Source: Confluentibacter citreus
Lineage (GTDB): Bacteria; Bacteroidota; Bacteroidia; Flavobacteriales; Flavobacteriaceae
Reading direction: 5' to 3'
Length of the DNA: 64,000 bases
Assembly (NCBI RefSeq): GCF_002807055.1
Contig: NZ_NIXN01000007.1
Span: forward strand, 62,001 to 126,000
Positions 53,850 through 62,780 of this stretch are shown here, in pieces. The position numbers and the translations under genes are program-made. Numbering within the stretch: position 1 is the stretch's first letter; each line of letters starts with the position of its first letter. Under the pieces are notes generated by a model. The model had not been told where the DNA came from. It was given only the letters and a program-made list of their open reading frames with translations, and ran no database searches.

Positions 53850-54677
53850 ATGAGTAAAGTAGTAGTAGTAACTGGTGCCGGGGGTGTATTATGCAGCACA
53901 CTTGCAAAAGCGCTCGCCAAGCAAGGTCATAAAATAGCTGTTTTAGATTTAAAATTGGAAGCCGCTGAAATGGTGGCTAATGAGATCAAGGCTGCAGGTG
54001 GAACAGCTATTGGTGTTATGGCAAATGTTTTAGAAAAGGCCTCTTTGGAAGCGGCAAAAGCAGAAGTAAATAATACATTAGGAAGCTGTGATATTTTAAT
54101 TAACGGCGCAGGAGGCAACCATCCTTTAGGGACAACTTCTAATCCACATTTGCTGGAAGAGGATTTGTTAAATGACACCCAAGGTTTTAAAACCTTTTTC
54201 GATTTAGATACGGAAGGCATTAAATTCGTTTTCAACTTAAATTTTATTGGCACGTTATTGCCAACGCAAATCTTTGCTAAAGATATGGTCGGTAAAAAGG
54301 GTTGCAGTATCTTAAATATTTCATCCATGAACGCCTTTACGCCATTAACCAAAATACCCGCATATAGTGGTGCAAAAGCAGCTGTTTCCAATTTTACACA
54401 ATGGTTGGCAGTACATTTTTCAAAATTGGGTATTCGAGTAAATGCCCTAGCACCTGGATTTTTCTTAACAGACCAAAATAGAACATTATTAACCAATTCA
54501 AACGGCAGTTTAACACAAAGGGGACAGCAAATTATAGACCAGACCCCAATGGGCCGTTATGGTGTACCAGAAGATTTAATAAGTACAACCTTGTATTTAT
54601 GCGATGATGCATCATCTTTTGTAACAGGTGTCATTATTCCTATTGATGGCGGGTTTTCCGCTTATAGTGGGGTTTAA
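53850..54677 (+). CDS. SDR oxidoreductase, D-mannonate oxidoreductase (fructuronate reductase)-type
   Basis: A 275-aa short-chain dehydrogenase. The cofactor motif is VTGAGGVLCSTLAKAL (Gly-rich), then NGAGGNHP, with the catalytic Ser in LNISSMNAF, Tyr and Lys in YSGAKAA, and a closing PIDGGFSAYSGV. The insertion after NHPLGTTSNPH and the direct pairing with uxuA 20 bp downstream match the SDR-type enzymes that reduce D-fructuronate to D-mannonate in Bacteroidota. Thus it would replace classical UxuB in glucuronate breakdown. Confidence 0.85.
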   Translation: MSKVVVVTGAGGVLCSTLAKALAKQGHKIAVLDLKLEAAEMVANEIKAAGGTAIGVMANVLEKASLEAAKAEVNNTLGSCDILINGAGGNHPLGTTSNPHLLEEDLLNDTQGFKTFFDLDTEGIKFVFNLNFIGTLLPTQIFAKDMVGKKGCSILNISSMNAFTPLTKIPAYSGAKAAVSNFTQWLAVHFSKLGIRVNALAPGFFLTDQNRTLLTNSNGSLTQRGQQIIDQTPMGRYGVPEDLISTTLYLCDDASSFVTGVIIPIDGGFSAYSGV

Positions 54678-54697
54678 CAAATATTTAAATTTTATTT

Positions 54698-55876
54698 ATG
54701 GAACAAACATGGCGTTGGTACGGACCCAATGATCCCGTATCCTTATCAGATATAAAACAAGCAGGTGCCACAGGAGTCGTATCAGCTTTACATCACATTC
54801 CAAACGGAACCGTATGGAGCATCGATGAAATCAATAAAAGAAAAGAAACCATTGAAAGTAAAGGGCTTACATGGAGTGTTGTGGAAAGCATTCCGGTGCA
54901 CGAAAATATTAAAACACGCTCAGGAAACTTTCAGACATATATAGAGAATTACAAAAAAAGTATCGAAAACTTGGCGAGTTGTGGGATCTATATTGTGTGC
55001 TATAATTTCATGCCTGTTTTAGATTGGACTAGAACCGACTTAGCTTTTGAAGTAGAAGATGGCTCAAAGGCATTACGTTTTGATGTTACGGCATTTGCAG
55101 CATTCGAACTGTATTTATTGAAACGGTCAGGCGCCGAAAATACTTATTCAGAAACTCAAAAAGCAGAAGCTAAAGTGTATTTGGAAAAGCTCACCGAGGC
55201 AGAGACACAAACATTGGTAAAAAATATCATAGCAGGGCTTCCGGGTGCAGAAGAAGGCTATACGCTTGAGCAATTTCAAACCACCTTAGACACTTATGCC
55301 CATATTGATGCCCAAAAATTAAGGGATAACTTGGTGTCTTTCTTAAAGCAGATCATTCCGGTGGCATCCCAAAATAAGGTATTGATGTGTATCCATCCAG
55401 ACGATCCGCCATATCCCATATTGGGATTGCCCAGAGTGGTGAGTACGGAAGCGGATTATGCCTATTTGTTTTCTGAAGTGCCAGATAGGGCCAATGGCAT
55501 CACTTTTTGTACTGGATCTTTAGGGGTTCGGGCGGACAATGATTTGGTTCAAATCCTAAGACGTTTTGCAAATAGGATTCATTTTCTTCACTTTAGAAGT
55601 ACCCAACGCGATGAAAAAGGCAACTTTTATGAAGCCAACCATTTAGAGGGCGATGTGGATATGTTTAGTGTGGTAAAGGAAATAGTTATTGAAGAGCGTA
55701 GGCGTAAAGCAGCAGGTATGGAAGATGCGTTGATACCCATGCGCCCAGACCATGGCCACCAAATGCTGGATGATTTGCATAAAAAAACCAATCCGGGATA
55801 TTCTGGTATTGGCAGGTTGCGTGGTCTTGCCGAATTACGCGGACTGGAATTGGGGATATCAAAAAGTTTAACATAA
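54698..55876 (+). CDS. uxuA: Mannonate dehydratase
   Basis: UxuA dehydrates D-mannonate to 2-keto-3-deoxygluconate. The 392-aa protein has the family start [20 protein letters not shown] and [12 protein letters not shown], a mid-protein [17 protein letters not shown] block with metal ligands, [21 protein letters not shown] and the C-terminal [10 protein letters not shown]. Length is typical. It follows the SDR gene by 20 bp. Together they convert fructuronate to KDG; uronate isomerase and KDG kinase/aldolase are not in this window. Confidence 0.95.
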   Translation: MEQTWRWYGPNDPVSLSDIKQAGATGVVSALHHIPNGTVWSIDEINKRKETIESKGLTWSVVESIPVHENIKTRSGNFQTYIENYKKSIENLASCGIYIVCYNFMPVLDWTRTDLAFEVEDGSKALRFDVTAFAAFELYLLKRSGAENTYSETQKAEAKVYLEKLTEAETQTLVKNIIAGLPGAEEGYTLEQFQTTLDTYAHIDAQKLRDNLVSFLKQIIPVASQNKVLMCIHPDDPPYPILGLPRVVSTEADYAYLFSEVPDRANGITFCTGSLGVRADNDLVQILRRFANRIHFLHFRSTQRDEKGNFYEANHLEGDVDMFSVVKEIVIEERRRKAAGMEDALIPMRPDHGHQMLDDLHKKTNPGYSGIGRLRGLAELRGLELGISKSLT

Positions 55877-56219
55877 CACGTGATTACAACTAAAACGTTA
55901 TCACCGATATTTTTTCTAAATACCTATCAAAGTAGTCAAATACTATAATAGATTTACTGAACATATATACCTATTGATGCCCACTTATTTAAAATTTTTA
56001 TTATTTATTATGCTCCTTTTTAATATTACAGCTGATAGAAAATTTAAGTAAGTGGAGGTAACCAAAATAAATAGTAAGGCGAAACGAATTAAGAATCTAA
56101 AGATTTTACCAGATTACTTAACTAATATTTAATTGATAGCGTTCGTATTTTTCTTTTTTGCGCACTTTTATAAAGAGGGTTATATCTAATTTTATTTGAT
56201 AAACTTAAATAAGATAATT
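55877..56219. other. Spacer after uxuA
   Basis: 343 bp, AT-rich. A 26-codon frame from GTG 56052 to the stop at 56130-56132 looks somewhat protein-like (Lys-rich, ending PDYLTNI) but has no recognised homologue and is not called. The rest shows nothing clear. The PUL appears to end here. Confidence 0.4.
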
Positions 56220-56339
56220 ATGAGCGCTCAAGACAAAAAAGAAGCCCCAAAAAAAGTGGATAAAAAAGAGGATAAAAAAGACACTCAAAAAAAATCGCCT
56301 GCTAGTCAAAAGTCAGGAAATCCTCCAAAGAAAAAATAA
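56220..56339 (+). CDS. Tiny lysine-rich protein (39 aa)
   Basis: ATG 56220 opens a 39-aa frame of extremely basic, low-complexity composition: about 40 percent Lys plus Glu, Asp, Gln, Pro and Ser (start MSAQDKKEAPKK, end SGNPPKKK). It is certainly disordered and soluble. A strong terminator 16 bp after its stop supports a real transcript. Similar short Lys-rich proteins occur in marine Bacteroidota, but I know no function. It may bind nucleic acid or be a stress-type protein (speculation). Confidence 0.6.
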   Translation: MSAQDKKEAPKKVDKKEDKKDTQKKSPASQKSGNPPKKK

Positions 56340-56354
56340 TCAATTTTTTTCTGC

Positions 56355-56394
56355 AAAAAGCTTCTGGCAACGACATGTTGTCAGAAGCTTTTTT
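56355..56394 (+). terminator. Terminator after the Lys-rich small gene
   Basis: A long stem (aaaagcttctg...caac at 56356-56371 with gttg..cagaagctttt at 56377-56392), with one internal mismatch, is followed by T residues to 56394. Confidence 0.88.
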
Positions 56395-56545
56395 AATTTA
56401 AAATATATATACATTTTGTCCTGTTTGTACATCTACTTTGTTGCTATTATATGAAGAAAACAATAATTCTATTTGATTGGATTTTGAATGAAGTAAACGA
56501 TAACAGGCAGCGATTAAAAAAATAGTCATCATTAATAATCATTTT

Positions 56546-57214
56546 ATGACTCAACAGAACGCTAATACAATTGAACTTGAATATCGAAATTTCATTATAA
56601 AGCAAAAACATCCTTGTATCATGGCTAATACGGTTTTTGCAATGGATAATTACCATTTAAAAATTTATGATGACATGACATCAGATAAGATAATAGCTCC
56701 CATTCTTTTGGATATTGAAACCTATTTAAATCAGTATGATTTTGATTCTAATCACTTTGAATCTTTAATGTTTTGTTTTAAACAAAATAATTTTAAATCA
56801 GAACTAGTGTTTGAAAATGCGCTGTGGATATTTTTACAACGACTGCATAATCATGATGATATAGTTTGGGATTTCAATGTAAGTCAAAACCCAAACGATT
56901 CAAATTTTAGCTTCAGCATTAAGGGAAAAGCATTTTATGTAGTGGGTATGCATCCAGAGAGTTCAAGAATATCTAGGAAAGCACCTTATTGTACAATCGT
57001 TTTTAATTTACATTGGCAATTTGAAAAATTGAGGGAGATGGGGACCTATCAGAGTGTTAAAAAGAGAATACGTCGACGCGATAAGAAATTACAAGGAAGC
57101 ATTAACCCCGTATTGCGTGATTTCGGTTCAGATACAGAGACGAAACAATATAGTGGAAGGGCAGTGGGCCATCAATGGGAATGCCCTTTTAAACCTAAAA
57201 ATATAAATGTATGA
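56546..57214 (+). CDS. YqcI/YcgG family heme-dependent N-hydroxylase (GntA-like)
   Basis: A 222-aa protein of the YqcI/YcgG family, whose characterised member GntA is a heme-dependent N-oxygenase acting on a guanidine-bearing amino acid in guanitoxin synthesis. Family blocks are HPCIMANTVF, GMHPESSRISRKAP, TIVFNLHWQFEKLREMG, KKRIRRRDKKLQGS, NPVLRDFGSD and QYSGRAVGHQWECPF; the His, Arg and Cys positions match the heme/active-site region as I recall it. It is encoded in a two-gene operon with a DUF1989 protein (ATGA overlap). The actual substrate, perhaps arginine or a relative, is unknown. Confidence 0.85.
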   Translation: MTQQNANTIELEYRNFIIKQKHPCIMANTVFAMDNYHLKIYDDMTSDKIIAPILLDIETYLNQYDFDSNHFESLMFCFKQNNFKSELVFENALWIFLQRLHNHDDIVWDFNVSQNPNDSNFSFSIKGKAFYVVGMHPESSRISRKAPYCTIVFNLHWQFEKLREMGTYQSVKKRIRRRDKKLQGSINPVLRDFGSDTETKQYSGRAVGHQWECPFKPKNINV

Positions 57215-57840
57215 GTGCATTACATATTATAGCGCCTCAATCTGGTGCGGCATTTGAAATGAATAAAGGCGATATGCTTACTGTTATTGATCCGCTGGGT
57301 CAACAAGTAAGCGACATGGTGCTTTTTAATCGTGATGATATAAAAGAAAAAATATCCTCTGGAAAAACCATGGATTTTGAAGAAACCATATTATTAACTA
57401 AGGGACATTTTTTATGGAGCAATCGTTCACAAAAAATGATGAAAATTATGGAAGATATTAATGGAAGGAATGATTTTCTGTTAGCCCCATGCAGTCCAGA
57501 AACATTCAAAATCATGTATAATAATCCTACCTATCATCCAAGTTGCTTGGAAAATTTGAATAGAAATTTGATGGTTTATGGTATTGAATTAGATGATATT
57601 CCAACAGCTTTCAACATTTTTATGAATGTTCAGTTTGATAAAACGGGTAAGCTTAAAGTGTTGCCTCCAACGTCTAAGCCTGGGGATTTAATTAGGTTTA
57701 AAGCCGAAATGGATCTCATAGTAGGTTTAACAGCTTGTTCTGCCGAAGATAGTAATGGTGGGTTATTTAAACCAATCCATTATCTTGTCACAAATCCCCC
57801 TTTTACAAACCAATACAATCCAAAAACTCGAGGTAGTTGA
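57211..57840 (+). CDS. DUF1989 (urea carboxylase-associated) family protein
   Basis: A 209-aa cytoplasmic protein of the DUF1989 family, often annotated as urea carboxylase- or amidolyase-associated. Visible are the central LIDPLGQQVSD-like start block (VIDPLGQQVSDMVLF), the Cys-containing LLAPCSPETFK, HPSCLENL and the C-terminal DLIVGLTACSAED, with Cys residues that could hold metal. The ATG overlaps the GntA-like stop by four bases, so the two proteins are made together and probably act in one pathway. A bidirectional terminator follows. Confidence 0.85.
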   Translation: MSALHIIAPQSGAAFEMNKGDMLTVIDPLGQQVSDMVLFNRDDIKEKISSGKTMDFEETILLTKGHFLWSNRSQKMMKIMEDINGRNDFLLAPCSPETFKIMYNNPTYHPSCLENLNRNLMVYGIELDDIPTAFNIFMNVQFDKTGKLKVLPPTSKPGDLIRFKAEMDLIVGLTACSAEDSNGGLFKPIHYLVTNPPFTNQYNPKTRGS

Positions 57841-57890
57841 CGACAAATTTAAAACTAAAAATCATGTCAATATGGTTTTAATATAAAAGT

Positions 57891-57928
57891 AAAGGGCTGC
57901 CTAAATTTAGACAGCCCTTTACTTTTTA
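57891..57928. terminator. Bidirectional terminator between the DUF1989 and OmpA-like genes
   Basis: aaagggctgcct (57891-57902) and agacagcccttt (57909-57920) form a 12-bp stem with one mismatch, flanked by T-rich sequence on both strands between convergent genes. Confidence 0.85.
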
Positions 57929-57940
57929 ATCGATTTAATT

Positions 57941-59965
57941 TTATTTACGGGGAATGATGTCAATTATGACCGTTCTGTTGTAAAAACGTTCCTCAGGATG
58001 TTTGTTATCAAACTGTGACAGGTTGGTGTCCTCACCAAATCCATGCACTTCAAATGTTACATCTGTTCTGCCCGTTTTTGCCAAGGCTTCTTTAATGATT
58101 GTGTGTACGTCATTTGCGCGTGCTACAGACAATTTTTGGTTGTAAGCGGCATCACCTATTATATCTGTATGTCCATGGATAATAACTTTTCCACTGGTTG
58201 GTATCTTTGGTGTAACCACTTCAGTAAGATATTTGTTATACATCGCGATAGATTGAGAATCATTGAAGTTAAAAGGCACGCTAAAACGCATCGCTTCTTC
58301 ATTTTTAGACGGTGTCCAAAGAACCATTTTCGTGGAGGTTTCTCTTACCACAGTTGATCCTTCTTTAGTGATTCCTATCATTTTCACTTTGTAAACACCT
58401 TCAGGTCGTGTACCCATTATTGTTTTGCCCGGAATGGTTACCACATCTTGTGTGTAAGGACCAAAGTTTTGTTTTTTGCCCTTGTCATCTTCTATTTCCA
58501 ATGTCCAAGATGTAAAAGCATTTGCTCCCCCTTCATTATTAAAGGAAACATAACTTTCTACAGGTGCTTCTTGCACGTTTACAATTTTTACAGGTTTTAA
58601 CGGTGCATCGGGACCACTATTAAACTCTATCAATAATGCTGGGGAATTACTTTCAATCGAAACCCTTCTGTCTCCCTCACGTAACAATACAAGCTCTTCA
58701 GTTGCGCCCGGTTGCTCGGATGGAATTTTTGGTTTATTTAGACCTTCAGTAGTTATTCTGGAACCAGCAATAGCGAAAACATCGGTTAAATAACGTTTTA
58801 CGGATTCAGCCATTGTTTTTGCATCATCAATTCCTTTTTCAGAAGAACCAACCAGTTTAATATTGGTGCCCGGATTTTTTACCATACGGTCACCAAGAAT
58901 ATTTAAAATATTATAGTACACAACCATTTGTCTTTCAGAACGTCCTGAAAGATTAGCGGGTGTGAATAATTGCACATTTTCTTCTTTAAAATCCTTAACC
59001 TCATCTTTTTTCAATAATACATAACGGTTTGGAATCTCTGTAGAACCTAAATCGAAGAATACATAATTAATTACTGGAAACGTTTCTACAACAGTGCGCT
59101 CTGAAGGAATGTTTTCTGGAGCATTAACGGTGAAATTAACTTTTGGATCTGCAGCTTCCACTTCCTCTACAGTGGTATTTTTACCAACTCCAAATTTAAG
59201 AACGGCACCGGCCCTGATGGTTGTGATATTCCAAGTTTCATTCGACCTTGGTGACTGACCAAAATAGGGGTGAAATGCAACATATGGAGAAAGCACAAAT
59301 TGTGTTTTGTTATTTTGAGATGACAGCGGGATGTCATATCCAGCACCAATTTGCATGGATATAATGGTGTTTTTTACTTCACTAAAATCACCTGTTTCTT
59401 CTGGTAACATTACCTGTTCTGGGAAATCTGGGTTTGGATGTAACTGATAGGTAAACGATTTATCCATATTGAAAGCGAAACGGGGGCCTGCATATAAATA
59501 AAAGTCATTTCTAAAAGGAGCAAAGCGTATACTTGGCTCAATAGTTAAGTAGCTCAGGTTGGTTGACAGGTCCATAGGGCAATTACATACCGACAATGTC
59601 TCATCAAATTCTCCTTTGCGGCTGTCGAGGCCAAATTGTAACATCATACCCCATAAAGAGCCAGGACGATAATATTCAATAGATGGTGCAAGATAAAGTC
59701 CTACACCAGAACCGTCACCAAATGCTGCAGGTACAGTTAAGTCGGCATTTAATTGCTGTGTACTGCCTTCATAGAAGTTGAAATTGGCTCCTGTTGCAAC
59801 ACCAAACCACCATGATGGTTTGGTATATGTATTTTGTTCCTGTGCCAATAATGGCGCTTGAATCGTGGCTATTATAAAAGTAATTAAAACAGCGCTTTTT
59901 AAATTTATTGTATAAGTGGACCAAACGTTGCCTAATCCCTTTTTTATATTATATTTTGTTTTCAT
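57941..59965 (-). CDS. OmpA-family outer-membrane protein with N-terminal beta-barrel
   Basis: A 674-aa protein. Signal peptide (to about LLAQ, residue 42), then a beta-barrel-like region (about 45-260, rich in alternating aromatic strands; LYAGPRFAFN, LSPYVAFHPYFG). A middle part (about 270-540) has Ig-like features, including EDDKGKKQNFGPY. The C-terminal OmpA peptidoglycan-binding domain (about 555-674) includes IIHGHTDIIGDAAYNQKLS, RANDV, FEVHGFGED and NRTVIIDI. It is probably a structural link between outer membrane and wall, and its gene lies 13 bp after the Ig/DUF3494 gene on the same strand, so they form an operon. Confidence 0.88.
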   Translation of the reverse strand: MKTKYNIKKGLGNVWSTYTINLKSAVLITFIIATIQAPLLAQEQNTYTKPSWWFGVATGANFNFYEGSTQQLNADLTVPAAFGDGSGVGLYLAPSIEYYRPGSLWGMMLQFGLDSRKGEFDETLSVCNCPMDLSTNLSYLTIEPSIRFAPFRNDFYLYAGPRFAFNMDKSFTYQLHPNPDFPEQVMLPEETGDFSEVKNTIISMQIGAGYDIPLSSQNNKTQFVLSPYVAFHPYFGQSPRSNETWNITTIRAGAVLKFGVGKNTTVEEVEAADPKVNFTVNAPENIPSERTVVETFPVINYVFFDLGSTEIPNRYVLLKKDEVKDFKEENVQLFTPANLSGRSERQMVVYYNILNILGDRMVKNPGTNIKLVGSSEKGIDDAKTMAESVKRYLTDVFAIAGSRITTEGLNKPKIPSEQPGATEELVLLREGDRRVSIESNSPALLIEFNSGPDAPLKPVKIVNVQEAPVESYVSFNNEGGANAFTSWTLEIEDDKGKKQNFGPYTQDVVTIPGKTIMGTRPEGVYKVKMIGITKEGSTVVRETSTKMVLWTPSKNEEAMRFSVPFNFNDSQSIAMYNKYLTEVVTPKIPTSGKVIIHGHTDIIGDAAYNQKLSVARANDVHTIIKEALAKTGRTDVTFEVHGFGEDTNLSQFDNKHPEERFYNRTVIIDIIPRK

Positions 59966-59978
59966 GTTTCTAGGTAGA

Positions 59979-61703
59979 TTAGGGTCTGTAAATAAAGTTT
60001 GTACTGGTCAAGGTAACGGCGCCATTGCTGCAAAGCATTCTTCCCTCGGCTTGTGAATAAGCATTCATGGTAACTGAAGTCAATGCGAGAACATTACCTT
60101 TAAATGACGTGTAATCTCCTATTACAGCTGAGCTTCCCACTTGCCAGATAATATTCTTTGCCTGTGCGCCACCTATTAGGATAACGTTACCACCTGCCGG
60201 TGATGGATATGGAGAACCTCCTACTGTGGTGAAATCACTTGCAATTTGGAAAATCCATTCTGCATTAGGATCACCTTGCCCATCAAGGGTTAAGTTTCCA
60301 TTTTGTATCATCAAGGTTGAATTTGATTTATAAATACCAGGAGGAAGTGTTTGACCACCTAAATCTCCTGCAACTGTAGTCGGTGCAGGTGAAGTTGCTC
60401 CTTCAGCAGCTAGATAGGCTACGGTAAGATCATCTTTCGCCTGTAATAACATAGCTGGTACTGGGTCTGCATCATTAGCGGCATAAAAATCACCGTTGAA
60501 TATAAGTCCTGGGCCACCATCTACGTCAAAAAAGCCTGTTATTGATGATCTAGCACCGGGATATATACCTATATCCAAATCATGAATTTCACTTGGTCCT
60601 GCATTATTGCTTACCGCGACTCCTGAGATTATTCCAAAACGTTCTACAGAGCCTAAATCAATTGTAGGATTAAATGGTGTTTCAATTGTCGTGAATTCCC
60701 ATTCATAAACATTTGCTAATGGAATTCCTGCTGCATTAGTGGCTCCCGTAGTAATAGTGGCTTTGTATAAAGTGCCTGGTAAAAGATCATCTGAAGGAAC
60801 AAAAGAAGCTGTTAAAGCGTTATAACTTATTGTACCTGTTACAAAATTTGTACCTTCCTGTAAAGTGAACGTAGTTTCATCTATAGAGTTAACATCCATT
60901 GGTTGACTAAATATTGCCGTGATTGTTTTATCAAGTGCTATGTCTATATCATCGTCCTCAGGATCTGTCGACATCACCATTGGAGATATCAAGTTTCCTG
61001 TGGTGAAGCTCCACACATAATCGTTTTCGAGTGGGATGGCGGTATCATTGGTAGCATCTGTAGTTATTGTTACAGTATATAAAGTATTTGCCTCAAGGTT
61101 AACCGTAGGGGTAAAAGTTGCTGTAACATCATTATAGGTAATTACACCTGTGATTGCTGTAGAACCATCCATTAAAATAAAACTTGTTTCATTTATGGAA
61201 AGTGCATCCATTGGTTGACTAAATGTTGCTATAATGATTTTATTTAATACAACATCAGTTTCATCGTCCTCAGGACTGGTTGAAATAACCATTGGAGACA
61301 CAGTTGCGCCGGTACTAAATACCCATACATACTCTTGTTGTAGGGCATTACCGTTCAAATCCTTCACTGTAGTTTTTATTCTTCCAGTGTGAGTTGTGCC
61401 TACTTGCAGTGGTGCTGAGGGTGTAAAAGTTGCAGTAAGTCCACTATAGGTAACAGTACCTGAAATTGCTGCTCCAGACTCAATAGTAAACGATGTCTCC
61501 GTTATAGTGGCAGGGTTCATTTCCTCATTAAAAGTTACTGTTATAACCTGTGAAAGAGGTACATTGGTGTCGTTATTATCCGGATTGGTTGCAATTACCA
61601 GAGGGCATATGCCAATGGTTTCAATAAAGGTGTCTTCTTCGCAGGCTGCAAAAAGGACAAACATTATTAATGCAAAAATTGATAAGGGTCTAATTGTTTT
61701 CAT
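59979..61703 (-). CDS. Ig-like/DUF3494 ice-binding-type lipoprotein
   Basis: A 574-aa lipoprotein (FVLFAACEED, Cys21). Three consecutive SbsA-type Ig-like domains (about 33-130, 135-233 and 238-336) repeat the pattern VTFNEEMNPATI / ATFSQPMDALSI / AIFSQPMDVNSI with about 103-residue spacing. They are followed by a DUF3494 domain (about 345-574; GSVERFGIISGVAVSN, GDLGGQTLPPGIYKSN, WIFQIASDFTTVGG), the beta-solenoid fold of bacterial ice-binding proteins. It is anchored in the envelope and probably displayed outward. It is co-transcribed with the OmpA-like gene. Ice adhesion or another surface-binding role is inference. Confidence 0.87.
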   Translation of the reverse strand: MKTIRPLSIFALIMFVLFAACEEDTFIETIGICPLVIATNPDNNDTNVPLSQVITVTFNEEMNPATITETSFTIESGAAISGTVTYSGLTATFTPSAPLQVGTTHTGRIKTTVKDLNGNALQQEYVWVFSTGATVSPMVISTSPEDDETDVVLNKIIIATFSQPMDALSINETSFILMDGSTAITGVITYNDVTATFTPTVNLEANTLYTVTITTDATNDTAIPLENDYVWSFTTGNLISPMVMSTDPEDDDIDIALDKTITAIFSQPMDVNSIDETTFTLQEGTNFVTGTISYNALTASFVPSDDLLPGTLYKATITTGATNAAGIPLANVYEWEFTTIETPFNPTIDLGSVERFGIISGVAVSNNAGPSEIHDLDIGIYPGARSSITGFFDVDGGPGLIFNGDFYAANDADPVPAMLLQAKDDLTVAYLAAEGATSPAPTTVAGDLGGQTLPPGIYKSNSTLMIQNGNLTLDGQGDPNAEWIFQIASDFTTVGGSPYPSPAGGNVILIGGAQAKNIIWQVGSSAVIGDYTSFKGNVLALTSVTMNAYSQAEGRMLCSNGAVTLTSTNFIYRP

Positions 61704-61872
61704 TTATAAGTAGGGTTTAAAAGCATCCGTAATTGAACGGAATAAGCTTGGGGTCTTTGTATGGCAAAGGTGATTTCTTAAAGCAATAAAATTGTTACAA
61801 AATAAAAAGTATTAATTATAACATTCATACTATTTTATAATAGTAATCTTTAGACGGGTTGTTATCTAAATT

Positions 61873-62010
61873 GTGCCTATTACAAAAAATTATACAAGTT
61901 GCTTGCGCCTAAAAGAAATCAATAAAGAAGCAGAGGGAGAAGAGGCTACAAAAGTAGCAGTATTGATTAGTGTAGGACTTAAAAGATATATTAAAGGTCT
62001 TCAATATTAA
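61873..62010 (+). other. Coding-like plus-strand frame overlapping the AraC gene end
   Basis: From GTG 61873 a 45-codon frame runs to a stop at 62008-62010 and overlaps the 3' end of the AraC gene on the other strand. It reads protein-like (LKEINKEAEGEEATKVAVLI), but no RBS or homologue is recognised. It may be a gene remnant in the 287-bp spacer. The spacer 61704-61872 shows nothing else. Confidence 0.25.
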
Positions 62011-62551
62011 CTTTACGTTTTTCCTTTAATTGTTTGTAAAAACTAGGTGTGAGTCCGGTTATTTTTTTGAACTGATTTGAAAGTGCACCCACACTGCTAT
62101 AATTAAGTCTATGGGAAATTTCGGTAAGATTTAATTCGTCATAGATGATCAGCTCTTTGACTCTTTCAATTTTATGTAGAAGAATGAATTGTTCAATCGT
62201 CATGCCTTGGGTTTCTGAAAAAATATTAGCGAGGTAAGTGTAATTATAATCCAGTTTTTCACTCAAGTAATAAGAGAATTTAATTTTTGGAATTTCATCG
62301 GAATGATGAATCATAGTGATAATTACATTTTTTATTTTTTCAATGAGCATAGCTCGTTTATCATCCATTAATAAAAGCCCAGATTTAAGTAAGATAGATT
62401 TGAGTTGCTCACGTTGTCTGTTGGATATTTCCTCTAGGGTAGTCACTTCACCTAAATCTACGGTTACATAACGCAACCCAAGGGTTTTTAACTTTTCTAT
62501 CACTATCATCTTGCAGCGATTACTTACCATATATTTAATGTATAATTTCAT
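61991..62551 (-). CDS. AraC-family transcriptional regulator
   Basis: A 186-aa protein whose last 100 residues form the AraC DNA-binding domain with two helix-turn-helix parts: YTYLANIFSETQGMTIEQFI and LTEISHRLNYSSVGALSNQF, then KKITGLTPSFYKQL. The N-terminal 85 residues are short and without a clear sensor domain, so ligand binding is doubtful. The gene lies 287 bp downstream of the OmpA/DUF3494 operon start and on the same strand, and could control it (inference). Target genes are unknown. Confidence 0.85.
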   Translation of the reverse strand: MKLYIKYMVSNRCKMIVIEKLKTLGLRYVTVDLGEVTTLEEISNRQREQLKSILLKSGLLLMDDKRAMLIEKIKNVIITMIHHSDEIPKIKFSYYLSEKLDYNYTYLANIFSETQGMTIEQFILLHKIERVKELIIYDELNLTEISHRLNYSSVGALSNQFKKITGLTPSFYKQLKEKRKVNIEDL

Positions 62552-62728
62552 TGGGAATTTTAGTAATTGGTTGGTTTAAACAGTTTATTTTAATCTGGAT
62601 GATACCAGTAAATTGAAATAGGGTTTTTTACGTGTGTGTTACAGTAATATAAATTCTTTTTATAATTTGAGTGTTGGGGTTGGTGGTGTATTCAATTAAA
62701 TGTTATAAAATTAAGATGATACATCATA

Positions 62729-62756
62729 AAAAACCACAAATTGCTTTGTGGTTTTT
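62729..62756. terminator. Bidirectional hairpin terminator
   Basis: aaaaaccacaaa (62729-62740) and tttgtggttttt (62745-62756) form a perfect 12-bp stem with a 4-nt loop and flanking A/T runs. It lies just past the end of the small lipoprotein gene on the minus strand. Confidence 0.88.
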
Positions 62757-62780
62757 CGTGTTTTAAGATGTTTGCAATTA

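Noticed and set aside
56052-56132. 26-codon Lys-rich frame from GTG after uxuA
   Set aside because: Too short, no RBS, terminator or homologue; unlike the ORF at 56220, nothing supports expression.
57825-57840. tcgaggt near the end of the DUF1989 gene, similar to the 3' end of tRNA-Arg (possible attachment-site repeat of an island)
   Set aside because: Only seven to eight bases match and no integrase is present; the PUL is not shown to be an island inserted at this tRNA.
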